From: Hyphomonas sp. CY54-11-8
Lineage (GTDB): Bacteria > Pseudomonadota > Alphaproteobacteria > Caulobacterales > Hyphomonadaceae
Assembly: GCF_000682735.1 (NCBI RefSeq)
Contig: NZ_AWFD01000005.1
Coordinates: forward strand, 1-64,000
Direction of reading: 5' to 3'
DNA: 64,000 bases
The position numbers and the translations under genes were made by a program. Numbering within the stretch: position 1 is the first letter of the stretch; every line of letters starts with the position of its first letter. The notes below the pieces were generated by a model. That model was not told the DNA's origin and did not search any database. It saw only the letters and a program-made list of their open reading frames with translations. This document shows positions 24,767 through 33,975 of the stretch, in pieces.

Positions 24767-26305
24767 TCAGGCGTCGGCGGTTTCTGGCGTCTTGGCCTTC
24801 TGTCCGGAATAGTCGAATTCCTCTGCATCGAGGTCGATGTTCGGGATTTCTTCTTTCTCGTTCCAGTAGTCCTGCGTGTGCTGCCAGATATATTTGGAGC
24901 CGCGCTTCGGCAGGAGGTGCATGGAGCGCATGAGATAGCCGGGGTTGAAGTCTTCCGGGTCGATCCAGGGCAGGATCTCCATGTCCTTGTCTTCCTCGCG
25001 CAGCTTCACACGAACCTGCGTGACGCCCTTCTCGTCCATGTGCTTCAAGAGGCGGGTGATGAAGTCTCCCATCAGGTCAACACGAAGCGTCCAGGACGCG
25101 CGGAAGTATCCGAACACCCAGGCCATGTTGGGCACGCCGGTGAACATCATGCCGCGATAGGTGACCGTCTCGGAGAAGTCGACCGGCTTGTTATCCACCG
25201 TAAACGGAATATCGCCGAGGACTGAGAGATTGAAGCCCGTCGCCGTGATGATGATGTCGGCTTCCAGCTCCTGCCCGCCCTTGGTCAGGATGCCCTTCTC
25301 GGTGAAGCGCTCGATCTCGTCGGTCACGACATCGGCCTTGCCGGAAGCGATGCCCTGGAACAGGTCCCCATCCGGCACGAAGGCGATACGCTGGCGCCAC
25401 GGGCGGTAGCTCGGCGTGAAGTGCTTGTCGATTGGATAGTCTTCGCCAAGGAACGCCTTTACGCCTTCCAGAAGTTCCTGGGTGACCACGTCGGTCTCTT
25501 CCAGGCAGCGGCGGGTAAAATCGTGCTGGTCGAACAGGACTTTCTGGCGGGCGACCCGGTGGATCGTATCCCAGTCGATGCCGATCTTTTCAAGTTCGGT
25601 GACCATCTCGTTTTCATTCCGGCCCGGGATGAAATATGTCGGCGAGCGCTGCAGCACGGTGACGTGCTCCACTTCGCCTGCAATTGCGGGCACAACAGTT
25701 GCCGTCGTTGCGCCGGAGCCGATGCAGACAACTTTCTTGCCCTTGAGGTCGATGTCATCCGGCCACAGCTGCGGGTGGATGATCTGGCCCTTGAACTTGT
25801 CCATGTCCGGCCAGTCCGGCGTGTAGGGCTTGGTGTAGTTGTAATAACCCTGGCACATCCAAAGGAAGTTGCAGGTAAAGGTCAGCACTTCATCCGTTTC
25901 GATCCGGCGCACTTTCAAGGTCCACAAGCTGTCCTTCGAGGACCATTCGGCCGACAGGATCTGGTGGCCGTAGCGGATGTGCTTGCCGAGGTCATTCTCC
26001 TCAATCACTTCGCCCATATAAGTGCGGATCTCTTCCGCCGTCGCGATCGGCGTCCCGGTCCACGGCTTGAAGCGGTAGCCGAAGGTATAGAGGTCGGAAT
26101 CGGAGCGGATGCCCGGATATTTGTGCCACAGCCAGGTGCCGCCAAAGCTTTCGAGCTTTTCCAGCACGGCATAGCTCTTGCCGGGGCATTGCGTTTTCAT
26201 GTGATACGCCGCGCCGACACCGGAAATGCCGGCCCCCGCAATCAGCACATCGAAATGTTCCACCTTGCCCTCAGCGGGCTTTGCTTTCGTTTCCGTCCCT
26301 GTCAT
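24767..26305 (-). CDS. Flavin-containing Baeyer-Villiger-type monooxygenase
   Basis: A 512-residue class B flavoprotein monooxygenase. The FAD Rossmann motif GAGISG is at 24-29 and the NADPH motif GSGATT at 196-201. Between them is a full Baeyer-Villiger fingerprint FxGxxxHxxxWP (171-182). It should insert oxygen next to a ketone using NADPH and O2, giving an ester or lactone. The substrate is unknown. Start ATG 26305 has a GGAGA site. Two TetR genes lie just downstream and are candidate regulators. Confidence 0.9.
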   Translation of the reverse strand: MTGTETKAKPAEGKVEHFDVLIAGAGISGVGAAYHMKTQCPGKSYAVLEKLESFGGTWLWHKYPGIRSDSDLYTFGYRFKPWTGTPIATAEEIRTYMGEVIEENDLGKHIRYGHQILSAEWSSKDSLWTLKVRRIETDEVLTFTCNFLWMCQGYYNYTKPYTPDWPDMDKFKGQIIHPQLWPDDIDLKGKKVVCIGSGATTATVVPAIAGEVEHVTVLQRSPTYFIPGRNENEMVTELEKIGIDWDTIHRVARQKVLFDQHDFTRRCLEETDVVTQELLEGVKAFLGEDYPIDKHFTPSYRPWRQRIAFVPDGDLFQGIASGKADVVTDEIERFTEKGILTKGGQELEADIIITATGFNLSVLGDIPFTVDNKPVDFSETVTYRGMMFTGVPNMAWVFGYFRASWTLRVDLMGDFITRLLKHMDEKGVTQVRVKLREEDKDMEILPWIDPEDFNPGYLMRSMHLLPKRGSKYIWQHTQDYWNEKEEIPNIDLDAEEFDYSGQKAKTPETADA

Positions 26306-26579
26306 GGCTCTCCGTCCACCTGATCCCGCACCAACGGACCACCCGAAGGCGCATTTCTACACGTTTCATTGAAACCAGAAAAATCGCCCCCGCACTACGG
26401 GACACCCCGTATGACGTCGCGGCAGTGGGGCAAGTTTGCGCCCGTTTGAAAGGCCGGATTGCGGCTATGGCGGCGAAATCCCCTCACCCAGCCTGCACCC
26501 CAGGCGGCATGTGCCTTCACACTGCCGTAATCCTCTCGCATTTACCCTCAGAGATTATCGATTCTACTGACAGGCAGAC

Positions 26580-28583
26580 ATGGCGCAGAAGGGTAACAAG
26601 ACCCCGGCCCAACGGACGATAAAGGTGCCCGGCGGTGGCTTTGCCTCCCGTCATCCCCGTCTGGTGCGCTACACGCTGATCGTCTTTCTGGTCATCTTTC
26701 TGGTGGTCGGCGGCTGGGGCTTCTGGAAATGGCGCTCCCTTTATGCCGGCATGCCGAAACTGCCCGAAGTGGCAGACCTGTGGACTGTGAAGCGTGAAGC
26801 GGCCATCGAATTCATCGACCATGACGGCAACACGCTTGACGTGCGAGGCCCGCGCTATGGCCGGGCCACCTCGGTGGACCAGCTGCCGGAATATGTGCCA
26901 CAGGCCTTCATCGCCGCCGAGGACAAGCGCTTTTACGAGCATGACGGGGCCGACGATGCCGCCATCGCCCGCGCGGCCTGGTCGAACCTGCGGGCCGGCG
27001 AGACCGTCTCCGGCGCCTCCACCATCACCCAGCAGCTGATCAAGAACCTCGTGCTCACCTCTCACCAGACGGTGAAACGCAAGGCACAGGAAGTGAAGCT
27101 CGCCCGTGAACTCGAAACCAGGATGAGCAAGGACGAGATCCTCTCGCTCTATCTGAACCGGGTGTATTTCGGCGCCGGCCTCTACGGCATCGACGCGGCG
27201 GCGCGCTACTATTTCGGCAAGGAACCCCAGAAGCTGACCGTGGCGGAGGCCGCTATTCTGGCCGCCTTGCCCAAGGCTCCCTCCAAGCTGAACCTGCGGG
27301 AAAACCTGGAAGGCGCCAAAGAGCGCCAGGCCTATGTCCTCGCCCAGATGGTCGACCTCGGTTTCATCCGCCCTGCCGAGGCAGAAGCGGCCAAAGCCGA
27401 AGCCATCACGATCATCGATCCGCCAATATATGATCCTCAGCTCGGCTATGCACTGGACGCAGTGTCGGAACGGGTGAAGGCAATGCTGCCCCGCATTCCG
27501 GGAGACCTGGTCGTCACGGTCTCGCTGGACATCGACCTGCAGGAGAAGATCCAGGCTCAACTGGTCAAGCGGATGGAAAGCGATGGCGCCGAAGAAGGCG
27601 CAAGCCAGATGGCGGCTGTCCTGATCGGGAAAGACGGCCGCGTCGCCGCCCTTGTCGGCGGCACGGATTATGCGACGACCGAGTTCAACCGAGTCACACA
27701 GGCCCTGCGCCAGCCGGGATCCAGCTTCAAGCCGTTTGTCTACGCCACGGCGCTGGAAGATGGCTACTCGCCTTATGACGTGTTCGAGGATGCCCCCATC
27801 ACAATCGGCAAGTGGAGCCCGTCGAACTATACCGGCGCCTATCTCGGCCCCATGACGATGAGCGAAGCGATCGCGCGGTCCATCAACACGGTCGCGGTGG
27901 AGCTGACGCAACTGTCCGGCCCGGCGCGTGTGGCGGAAACGGCCCGGCGTTTCGGCATCACCACGAAACTGGAAGCCTACCCCTCTATCGCCCTAGGCAG
28001 CCAGGAAGTCTCCCTGTGGGAACTGACCCGCGCCTATGGCGTGTTCCAGTCAGGCGGCCTGAGGCTGGACCCGTGGCTGATCGAGAAGATCGAGGATTCG
28101 CGCGGCACAGTGCTCTACGAACGCCCGGACTATGAGCGTGACCGTGTGTACTCGGAAGGCCTCTCCCGGGACATGAACGCCATGCTCTACCGCGTCGTGA
28201 ATTCCGACATCGGCACCGGCGGCCGGGCCCGCATTGCGGGCTGGACCGTCGCGGGCAAGACAGGCACCAGCCAGGACTGGCGGGACGCCTGGTTCATTGG
28301 ATATTCGGCAGAATATGTCGGCGGCATCTGGGTCGGCAATGATGACGACAAGCCGATGAAGAAGGTAACCGGCGGCGGCCTGCCGGCAGACCTCTGGTCG
28401 GACATGATGGAACTCGCCCATGCCGGAAAGACGCCGGAGCGCCTGATCGGCGCCGAGAGCGGCCTGATGATCAGCGAGGAAGCCGAAGCGCGCATCGCCT
28501 TCTATCGCGGCCTCAGCCAGGCATTCTCCATCGCGGCCGGCCAGCCACTGGCCGGGCGCAGCGGCTACCGCGTCGAACGCTAG
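26580..28583 (+). CDS. Class A penicillin-binding protein (PBP1-type)
   Basis: A 667-residue bifunctional peptidoglycan synthase. It has an N-terminal membrane anchor (~31-49), a GT51 glycosyltransferase domain with catalytic Glu in AAEDKRFYEHDG (~114) and the STITQQLIKN block, then a transpeptidase domain with SxxK at 381-384 (GSSFKPF), SIN (~437) and KTGT (~552). It polymerises and crosslinks peptidoglycan in the periplasm. The compact length fits the PBP1A-like group without an OB insert. It could be the partner of the LpoA-like protein encoded 9 kb away (inference). Confidence 0.94.
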   Translation: MAQKGNKTPAQRTIKVPGGGFASRHPRLVRYTLIVFLVIFLVVGGWGFWKWRSLYAGMPKLPEVADLWTVKREAAIEFIDHDGNTLDVRGPRYGRATSVDQLPEYVPQAFIAAEDKRFYEHDGADDAAIARAAWSNLRAGETVSGASTITQQLIKNLVLTSHQTVKRKAQEVKLARELETRMSKDEILSLYLNRVYFGAGLYGIDAAARYYFGKEPQKLTVAEAAILAALPKAPSKLNLRENLEGAKERQAYVLAQMVDLGFIRPAEAEAAKAEAITIIDPPIYDPQLGYALDAVSERVKAMLPRIPGDLVVTVSLDIDLQEKIQAQLVKRMESDGAEEGASQMAAVLIGKDGRVAALVGGTDYATTEFNRVTQALRQPGSSFKPFVYATALEDGYSPYDVFEDAPITIGKWSPSNYTGAYLGPMTMSEAIARSINTVAVELTQLSGPARVAETARRFGITTKLEAYPSIALGSQEVSLWELTRAYGVFQSGGLRLDPWLIEKIEDSRGTVLYERPDYERDRVYSEGLSRDMNAMLYRVVNSDIGTGGRARIAGWTVAGKTGTSQDWRDAWFIGYSAEYVGGIWVGNDDDKPMKKVTGGGLPADLWSDMMELAHAGKTPERLIGAESGLMISEEAEARIAFYRGLSQAFSIAAGQPLAGRSGYRVER

Positions 28584-28634
28584 GCACCGCATCGCCCGAT
28601 TGCACCCGCCCCGTCATGCGCGTAGAGAGCGCCC

Positions 28635-29672
28635 ATGTTTGACGCCGTTGTTTTCGATACGCTTTCCCTCGCCTTTGAAGAGGCTGACCTGTTGCCGGAA
28701 ACGGGCAGCATCCTCTGCCTGCGCGCGGAGGCTGTGCCCTTCCTGATGCGCATGCCGAAGGAGCGGCTGACCTGCCAGAACAGTTTCAAGCCGGATCATG
28801 ACGCCCTGAAGGCCGCGGGGTTCACGGTCCTGCCGCCAGAGGCTGAGAGCTTTCCTTCCCCGGCGCTGACCATTGTCCTGCCGCCGCGCCAGCGCGATGA
28901 GACGCGCGCCCTGTTCGCGCGCGCCATGCGCGATGCCCCCATGGGCGGCGTGATCGTCGCCAGCCTGCCGAACACGCTGGGCGCCAAGACAGGTGAGAAG
29001 ATCCTGGCGGAACTGGCTGGCGAAACGCAGAGCCTCTCGAAACACAAATGCCGGGCCTTCTGGGCGGTGAAGACCGAAGACTGGAACGTTCAGCTGGCGG
29101 AAGAGTGGATCGCCTTCGACGCCCCTCAGGAAGTCGATGACGGCGCCCTGTGGAGCCGGCCGGGCCTTTTCAGCTGGGATCGTGTCGACGCGGGCAGTGA
29201 ACTGCTGGCTGACAGCATCCCGGAATGGATCCGAGGGCGCGGCGCAGACTTTGGTGCCGGCCAAGGCTACCTCGCGCGAGAAGTGCTGACCAACTGCCCG
29301 CATGTCGATAGCATGACCCTGTTCGAAGCCGAGTATCGCGCGCTGGCCTGCCAGCAGAAAAACCTCGAAGGCTTCAGCAACTGGACCGCCCATTGGGCGG
29401 ATGTGACGAAGAACGCACCTAAGGCCGAATTCGACTTCGCCGTCATGAACCCGCCCTTCCATGCTGGCCGGGCCGACAGCACATCTCTCGGTCAGGACTT
29501 CATCCGCGCTGCCGCTGACGCGCTGAAAACCGGCGGCACGCTCTGGCTCGTCGCCAATCGCCACCTGCCCTATGAGAGCGTGCTGAGCGAGTGCTTCAAG
29601 AGCCACGAAATGCTGGAAGACGAGGGCGGCTACAAGATCATCAAGGCCGAGAAGCCGAAGCGGAAGCGATGA
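28635..29672 (+). CDS. Class I SAM methyltransferase, RsmC/RlmG-like
   Basis: A 345-residue protein with a degenerate N-terminal half and a C-terminal MTase domain. The SAM motif is DFGAGQGYLAREVL (~198) and the catalytic NPPF motif VMNPPFHAG (~275), as in RsmC (16S m2G1207) and RlmG (23S m2G1835). The duplicated-domain architecture and the lysine/arginine-rich tail fit this family. It ends 10 bases before rsuA on the same strand, giving a probable rRNA-modification operon. RsmC versus RlmG cannot be separated by eye. Confidence 0.85.
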   Translation: MFDAVVFDTLSLAFEEADLLPETGSILCLRAEAVPFLMRMPKERLTCQNSFKPDHDALKAAGFTVLPPEAESFPSPALTIVLPPRQRDETRALFARAMRDAPMGGVIVASLPNTLGAKTGEKILAELAGETQSLSKHKCRAFWAVKTEDWNVQLAEEWIAFDAPQEVDDGALWSRPGLFSWDRVDAGSELLADSIPEWIRGRGADFGAGQGYLAREVLTNCPHVDSMTLFEAEYRALACQQKNLEGFSNWTAHWADVTKNAPKAEFDFAVMNPPFHAGRADSTSLGQDFIRAAADALKTGGTLWLVANRHLPYESVLSECFKSHEMLEDEGGYKIIKAEKPKRKR

Positions 29673-29682
29673 AGCCCACGCC

Positions 29683-30354
29683 ATGAAGGAAGCGCGACAG
29701 CTCGCGAAATACCTTGCCCATCTCGGCTATGGCAGCCGCAAGGAGATGGAGGCCGCCATCCGGCGCGGTCGCGTGACCGGCGAAGGGGATGACCTCCGCT
29801 TCGATGGCGAAGCGCTGGACCCGGCGCCCGGCATGGTCATCCTGATGAACAAACCGGCGGGCTTTACCTGTTCCCGCGCCGATCAGGGCCGGCTGGTCTA
29901 CGAATTACTGCCGCCACGTTTTCTGCTCCGCACGCCGCCGCTCTCAAGCGTCGGGCGCCTCGACGCGGAGACAACCGGCCTCCTTCTGTTTACGGATGAC
30001 GGGAAACTGCTTCACCGGCTGATCTCACCCAAGTCAGAGATGCCGAAGACCTATGAAGCCACCCTTGCCCGCCCGCTCAATGGCCATGAGGCAGACCTCT
30101 TCGCCAGCGGCACACTGATGCTGCGCGGTGAAGAGAAGCCGCTGCTGCCGGCGCAGCTGGAAGTGACCGGTGAGCGCACCGCCAGCCTGACCCTCACCGA
30201 AGGCCGCTACCACCAGGTGCGCCGCATGTTCGCCGCCGCGGGCAATCATGTCGAAAGCCTCCACCGCGCCGCCTTCGGCCCCCTCACCCTCGGCGAATTG
30301 CCGGAAGGCGAGTGGCGCCTGCTGTCTGGCGAAGAAGTCGCTTCTCTCGCTTAG
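29683..30354 (+). CDS. rsuA: 16S rRNA pseudouridine synthase RsuA family
   Basis: A 223-residue RsuA/RluB/E/F-family enzyme with an N-terminal S4 RNA-binding domain (about 5-45) and the catalytic Asp94 in GRLDAETTGLLLFT. Conserved KTYEATL and YHQVRRMFAAAGNHV blocks are present. It is likely to make pseudouridine 516 in 16S rRNA. It follows the RsmC-like gene by 10 bases, so cotranslation is likely. Its TAG stop overlaps the TAA stop of the convergent dioxygenase within TTAG. Confidence 0.9.
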   Translation: MKEARQLAKYLAHLGYGSRKEMEAAIRRGRVTGEGDDLRFDGEALDPAPGMVILMNKPAGFTCSRADQGRLVYELLPPRFLLRTPPLSSVGRLDAETTGLLLFTDDGKLLHRLISPKSEMPKTYEATLARPLNGHEADLFASGTLMLRGEEKPLLPAQLEVTGERTASLTLTEGRYHQVRRMFAAAGNHVESLHRAAFGPLTLGELPEGEWRLLSGEEVASLA

Positions 30355-31205
30355 GCCGCGGCGTTGAAATATGGCCGGTCGCCCGCGATGGTAACGCGTT
30401 CCATGATGCGCACATTCGGGAAATAGTCGCTGGCCGCATAGTGCTGGCAGGCGCGATTGTCCCAGAAGGCGAGCGAGCCCGGCGCCCAGCGGAAGCGGCA
30501 CTGGTATTCCGGAATGGCGGCGCGGGAGTAGAGATACTTCAGCAGGTCGTCGCTCTCCTTGCGGTCCATGCCCTTGATATGATCCGTGAACGCTGTGTTG
30601 ACATAGAGCCCGCGCTGGCCCGTCTCAGGATGGGTCCGGATCACGGGATGCTCCATGGGCGGGTATTTCGCATGGAGTTCGGTTGCATCCTTCTTCAGGC
30701 GCTTGGCGAAGACGCGGGCGATATCGTGCACGGCCGTCATCTGGCAGAGCCGCTCCTTCAGTCCATCGTCCAGGTCCTCATATGCCATCACCATGTTGGA
30801 GAAGAGCGTGTCGCCGCCGACCTCCGGCAGCTCGATCGCACGCAGGATGGAACCGAGCGACGGGGCTTCCCGCCAGGTGACGTCCGAATGCCAGGAGTTT
30901 TCGGTACCGCGTGAATTCGGCCCATGGGCAATACGGAGGACTTCGCGGTCCGGCTGTTCCAGCGGCGTGGCGGGATGGATTTCAAGCTCCCCGAACTTTC
31001 TGGCGAAGGCGATGTGCTGCTGGCGGGTGATGTCCTGATCGCGGAAGAACACGACCTGATAGCGCAGAAGCGCCGCGCGCACTTCGGAAACAAGCGCATC
31101 GGTCGGGTTTCGCAGGTCCGCCCCGATCAGCTCCGCTCCTATCGCTGGCGACAGGCGGCGTGCCTCGAATTGCGTGAAAGCGGTCTCATTGTCCGAATAA
31201 GCCAC
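30351..31205 (-). CDS. TauD/TfdA-family 2-oxoglutarate dioxygenase
   Basis: A 284-residue Fe(II)/2-oxoglutarate dioxygenase. The metal site is His106-x-Asp108 (SWHSDVTW) and distal His255 (ACQHYA), with Arg near 266-270 for 2-oxoglutarate. VVFFRDQDIT and GGDTLFSNM blocks are typical of TauD. It probably hydroxylates a sulfonate or related substrate, but no sulfonate transporter is adjacent, so the substrate is unknown. GTG 31205 is chosen because GGAGGAAC lies just upstream. The frame extends to 31319 without support. Confidence 0.88.
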   Translation of the reverse strand: MAYSDNETAFTQFEARRLSPAIGAELIGADLRNPTDALVSEVRAALLRYQVVFFRDQDITRQQHIAFARKFGELEIHPATPLEQPDREVLRIAHGPNSRGTENSWHSDVTWREAPSLGSILRAIELPEVGGDTLFSNMVMAYEDLDDGLKERLCQMTAVHDIARVFAKRLKKDATELHAKYPPMEHPVIRTHPETGQRGLYVNTAFTDHIKGMDRKESDDLLKYLYSRAAIPEYQCRFRWAPGSLAFWDNRACQHYAASDYFPNVRIMERVTIAGDRPYFNAAA

Positions 31206-31417
31206 GTTGTTCCTCCGATTTATATTTTCAGTGAGTGTAGCAGCCAGATCCGGGTCTGGGAAAGCCAGACAGAAAGTCGGGCGGCGCGGGTGGAAATTGG
31301 GAAGTTTCTCACACGGCATTGCCGTGCCTCTGAACCAGCCTTTCGCTCAAATTCCAGCGCTCTCTTTAATGGAAATTTCAACTACTTTCCGTAACCAAGG
31401 CTCAATTGCGCCCCAGA

Positions 31418-31443
31418 CCGGAATTCAGGGCCGGAATTCAGGG
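31418..31443 (+). repeat. 13-bp tandem repeat
   Basis: CCGGAATTCAGGG occurs twice in direct tandem (31418-31430, 31431-31443), 41 bases before the probable TTG start of the ATP-grasp-like gene. No function is apparent. Confidence 0.8.
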
Positions 31444-31483
31444 TCTGCGCATCAGATTTGGCCAGGAAGGCCAGGGAGTCAGA

Positions 31484-32461
31484 TTGTCTTTAAGGCATCA
31501 CCGCGTCGCGATACTTCACACCCCGGACATGCCGCGAGGCGCGCGCATCCATCTGGTCTGCATTATTGAGGACGCACTGAAACGACTGGGCGTGGATGTC
31601 GTGCACCTGTACGGAACGGACGAATTCGTTCCCGCTGACCTCCTGTTCGTTCATTATGACCGGTCCGTCGTCCCCCCGCACATTGCGCGCTTTGCCAAAA
31701 AGTACCGCCGCCGGATCAACGCAGATGCCCGCGATATCCGGAAGCACACCTATGCCGATGGCCTGCTGACTCGACACAGCACCTATGACGGCCGGGTCAT
31801 CGTCAAATCGACGCTGAATTATGGTGGCCAACCGGAAATCAATTCCCGGTCCCTTCTGACGCGCATCCGCCAGAAGGCCAGCCGCCTCGCGGGCCTGCAA
31901 GACACGCCGCTGATCCATTCCAAACAGGACTACCAGATCTTCGAGCGGCTGTCTGACGTACCTGCGCCATATTTCTCACAGCATCATGTGGTACAGAAAC
32001 TGTTGCCGGAATGGGATGGCGAAAAGAATGTGCTGAGAGAGTATATCTTCTTCGGCGATATTCATTTCGAGAATATCGAACGCTCATCGGACCTGATCAT
32101 TACTGAAGACGAGAACGTGTCCTGCCGGCCATTCGTTCCGCATCCGCGCCTCCTGGAGATGCGCGAGAAGCTGCATCTCGACTATGGCAAGCTCGACTAC
32201 ACGATGATCGATGGTGAGCCGTTCATCTTCGATGCGAACAAGACGCTGGGCCTGGGCGAGTTTGTCGATACCAACTCAGCCAGCACCGAATATATCAGTA
32301 TGCTGCATGCGTTCGCGCTTGAAATCGTTCGGATCGTCAACGATCAGGAGTTCCGCACCTACGATATCAGCCGCCTGCACGGCGCCCGGACACCAATCCC
32401 AGTGCGGCGGTCTCGACGCCAGCCGAGCGTCCAGCCAGCTGCCAAAGTACAAAATGGCTGA
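31484..32461 (+). CDS. ATP-grasp-like protein of unknown function
   Basis: A 325-residue protein that looks like an ATP-grasp fold. It has an N-terminal RVAILHTPD strand and a central VVKST/NYGG-type loop (IVKSTLNYGGQPE). The VVQKLLPEWDGEKNVLREYIFFGD block resembles the ATP-grasp adenine/phosphate region, and the late DYTMIDGEPFIFDANKTLG block resembles the metal-binding E/N region. The TTG start at 31484 follows GGGAG by 5-6 bases and keeps the first strand; ATG 31529 would cut it. The C-terminal 95 bases overlap the convergent flippase gene. A role in glycan or cell-surface synthesis is inferred from the neighbour only. Confidence 0.65.
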   Translation: MSLRHHRVAILHTPDMPRGARIHLVCIIEDALKRLGVDVVHLYGTDEFVPADLLFVHYDRSVVPPHIARFAKKYRRRINADARDIRKHTYADGLLTRHSTYDGRVIVKSTLNYGGQPEINSRSLLTRIRQKASRLAGLQDTPLIHSKQDYQIFERLSDVPAPYFSQHHVVQKLLPEWDGEKNVLREYIFFGDIHFENIERSSDLIITEDENVSCRPFVPHPRLLEMREKLHLDYGKLDYTMIDGEPFIFDANKTLGLGEFVDTNSASTEYISMLHAFALEIVRIVNDQEFRTYDISRLHGARTPIPVRRSRRQPSVQPAAKVQNG

Positions 32462-33842
32462 CCACATAGGTCAACGCGCCAAGGCCTGACAGGCTCACGG
32501 CCCGAACCAGCACGGACACAAGGGCATCGTCCCCTTCTGCAAACAGCATGGCCCTCGCCGTGATCACCACGCTGGCCATGGCAAGGGCTGCTCCGGCAGA
32601 GCGGACGATCGCACCGGCCTGGCTTGCAAGGCTGACCCCGGCAATTCGTGAAACCAGACTGGCACACAATCCCCACCAGATGACCGCCGTTACCACTGTG
32701 GCCCAGAGAGCGCCTTGAAGCCCCGCGAAATAGACGCCAGCCAGGATCATCGGCAGATGCACCAGCGCTGAAATCACCTTCACCTTGAACACGGCGCGCG
32801 TATAGCCCAGCGCAGTTGTCAGCGACGTGCAGAGCCCTGCCAGAAGGTGGAATGCCATGGCAGGGGCGATGAAGCCCAGGACGAGCGCCGCGACAGACCA
32901 TTTCGGTCCGAGCGCGATGGCGATGACTTCAGGCGACAGCAGCCCCATGCCAACGCACACAGGTGCGATAAAGGCGAAGCCCGTGTGCATGGCCTTCAGA
33001 AAGGTTCCGCGAAGATGTTCGGCATCGTGGCGGATTGAGCTGAATGCGGCAAAAAGGGTGCGTTCCATAGGCGCATAAAGCACAAGTTCCAGCCTGTCCG
33101 CGAATTGCGAGCCGACGGACCAGGCGCCAAGGCGCGAGGTGCCGACAAACTTGCCGATCAGGAATGTGCCCGCTGTGTCGCGCACGCTATCGGCAATCTG
33201 GCCGAGGCCCAGCCAGACAGAAAAACCGAAGAACTTCCGGAACTCCGACAGGCAAAAGGCCGGCAGACGCGGACATAGCACATAGGACAGGATCACCGCT
33301 GCAACGCCAGACGCGATCAGGCTGAGCGGCAACGCCCAATAGCTGCGGGTCGCGACGCTTATGCCGAGCACGACGGCAAAGGACACCAGCTTGGTCAGTG
33401 TCTCCACCAGCGCTTCCCAGCGGAAATCCATGTCGCGGGTATATTGTTCGAACCACGCATTCCTGAGGCCCAGCAGGACCGGATAGGAGGCGAGCGCGAG
33501 CACAATCGCCAGGAGGCGCGGATCGTCGAACACAATCGCGATCGGCCAGGCGGATGCGGCCATCATGCCCGCAACAATGAGACCGCGCAGGAAATTGATC
33601 GTCCACGCTGTGTTGAAATCGTCCCTGGTTGCGGTCTTCAGCTGCACGAGGGCCGTGCCGACTGGCAGCTCCACCAGCGCCGCCGCAATCCCGAATACGC
33701 CCATCGCGATCGCGACCACGCCGAAATCTTCCGGCATCAGGAAGCGCGCCGCAATCAGTGTGCTGGCGAGGCCGACGACGTTGCTGAAAATCCGTCCGGC
33801 GAGCAGCCAGGACGTGCCCTGCAGGATCTGCCGCTTTAACAT
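32367..33842 (-). CDS. Polysaccharide flippase (MOP superfamily, Wzx-like)
   Basis: A 491-residue integral membrane protein with about 12-14 predicted helices. The N-terminal QGTSWLLAGRIFSNVVGLASTLIAARFLMPEDFG block is characteristic of the oligosaccharide flippase (polysacc_synt/MVF-like) group, which moves lipid-linked glycans across the inner membrane. It stands without a local glycosyltransferase cluster. Its 3' end overlaps the convergent ATP-grasp-like gene by 95 bases, an unusually long tail-to-tail overlap. Confidence 0.87.
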   Translation of the reverse strand: MLKRQILQGTSWLLAGRIFSNVVGLASTLIAARFLMPEDFGVVAIAMGVFGIAAALVELPVGTALVQLKTATRDDFNTAWTINFLRGLIVAGMMAASAWPIAIVFDDPRLLAIVLALASYPVLLGLRNAWFEQYTRDMDFRWEALVETLTKLVSFAVVLGISVATRSYWALPLSLIASGVAAVILSYVLCPRLPAFCLSEFRKFFGFSVWLGLGQIADSVRDTAGTFLIGKFVGTSRLGAWSVGSQFADRLELVLYAPMERTLFAAFSSIRHDAEHLRGTFLKAMHTGFAFIAPVCVGMGLLSPEVIAIALGPKWSVAALVLGFIAPAMAFHLLAGLCTSLTTALGYTRAVFKVKVISALVHLPMILAGVYFAGLQGALWATVVTAVIWWGLCASLVSRIAGVSLASQAGAIVRSAGAALAMASVVITARAMLFAEGDDALVSVLVRAVSLSGLGALTYVVSHFVLWQLAGRSAGVETAALGLVSGRRAGG

Positions 33843-33975
33843 GGAGCTCCCTGCTGCCAGATCCCTCCCGCCCGGATGGGCGGAGCTTCATGGCATATAA
33901 CCCGGCAAGTTTAAGGAACCCTTTGTCTGGTTCCTCCCTCTAGCGCCCTGCCCGTGCGCACGCTACATCGCCGCC

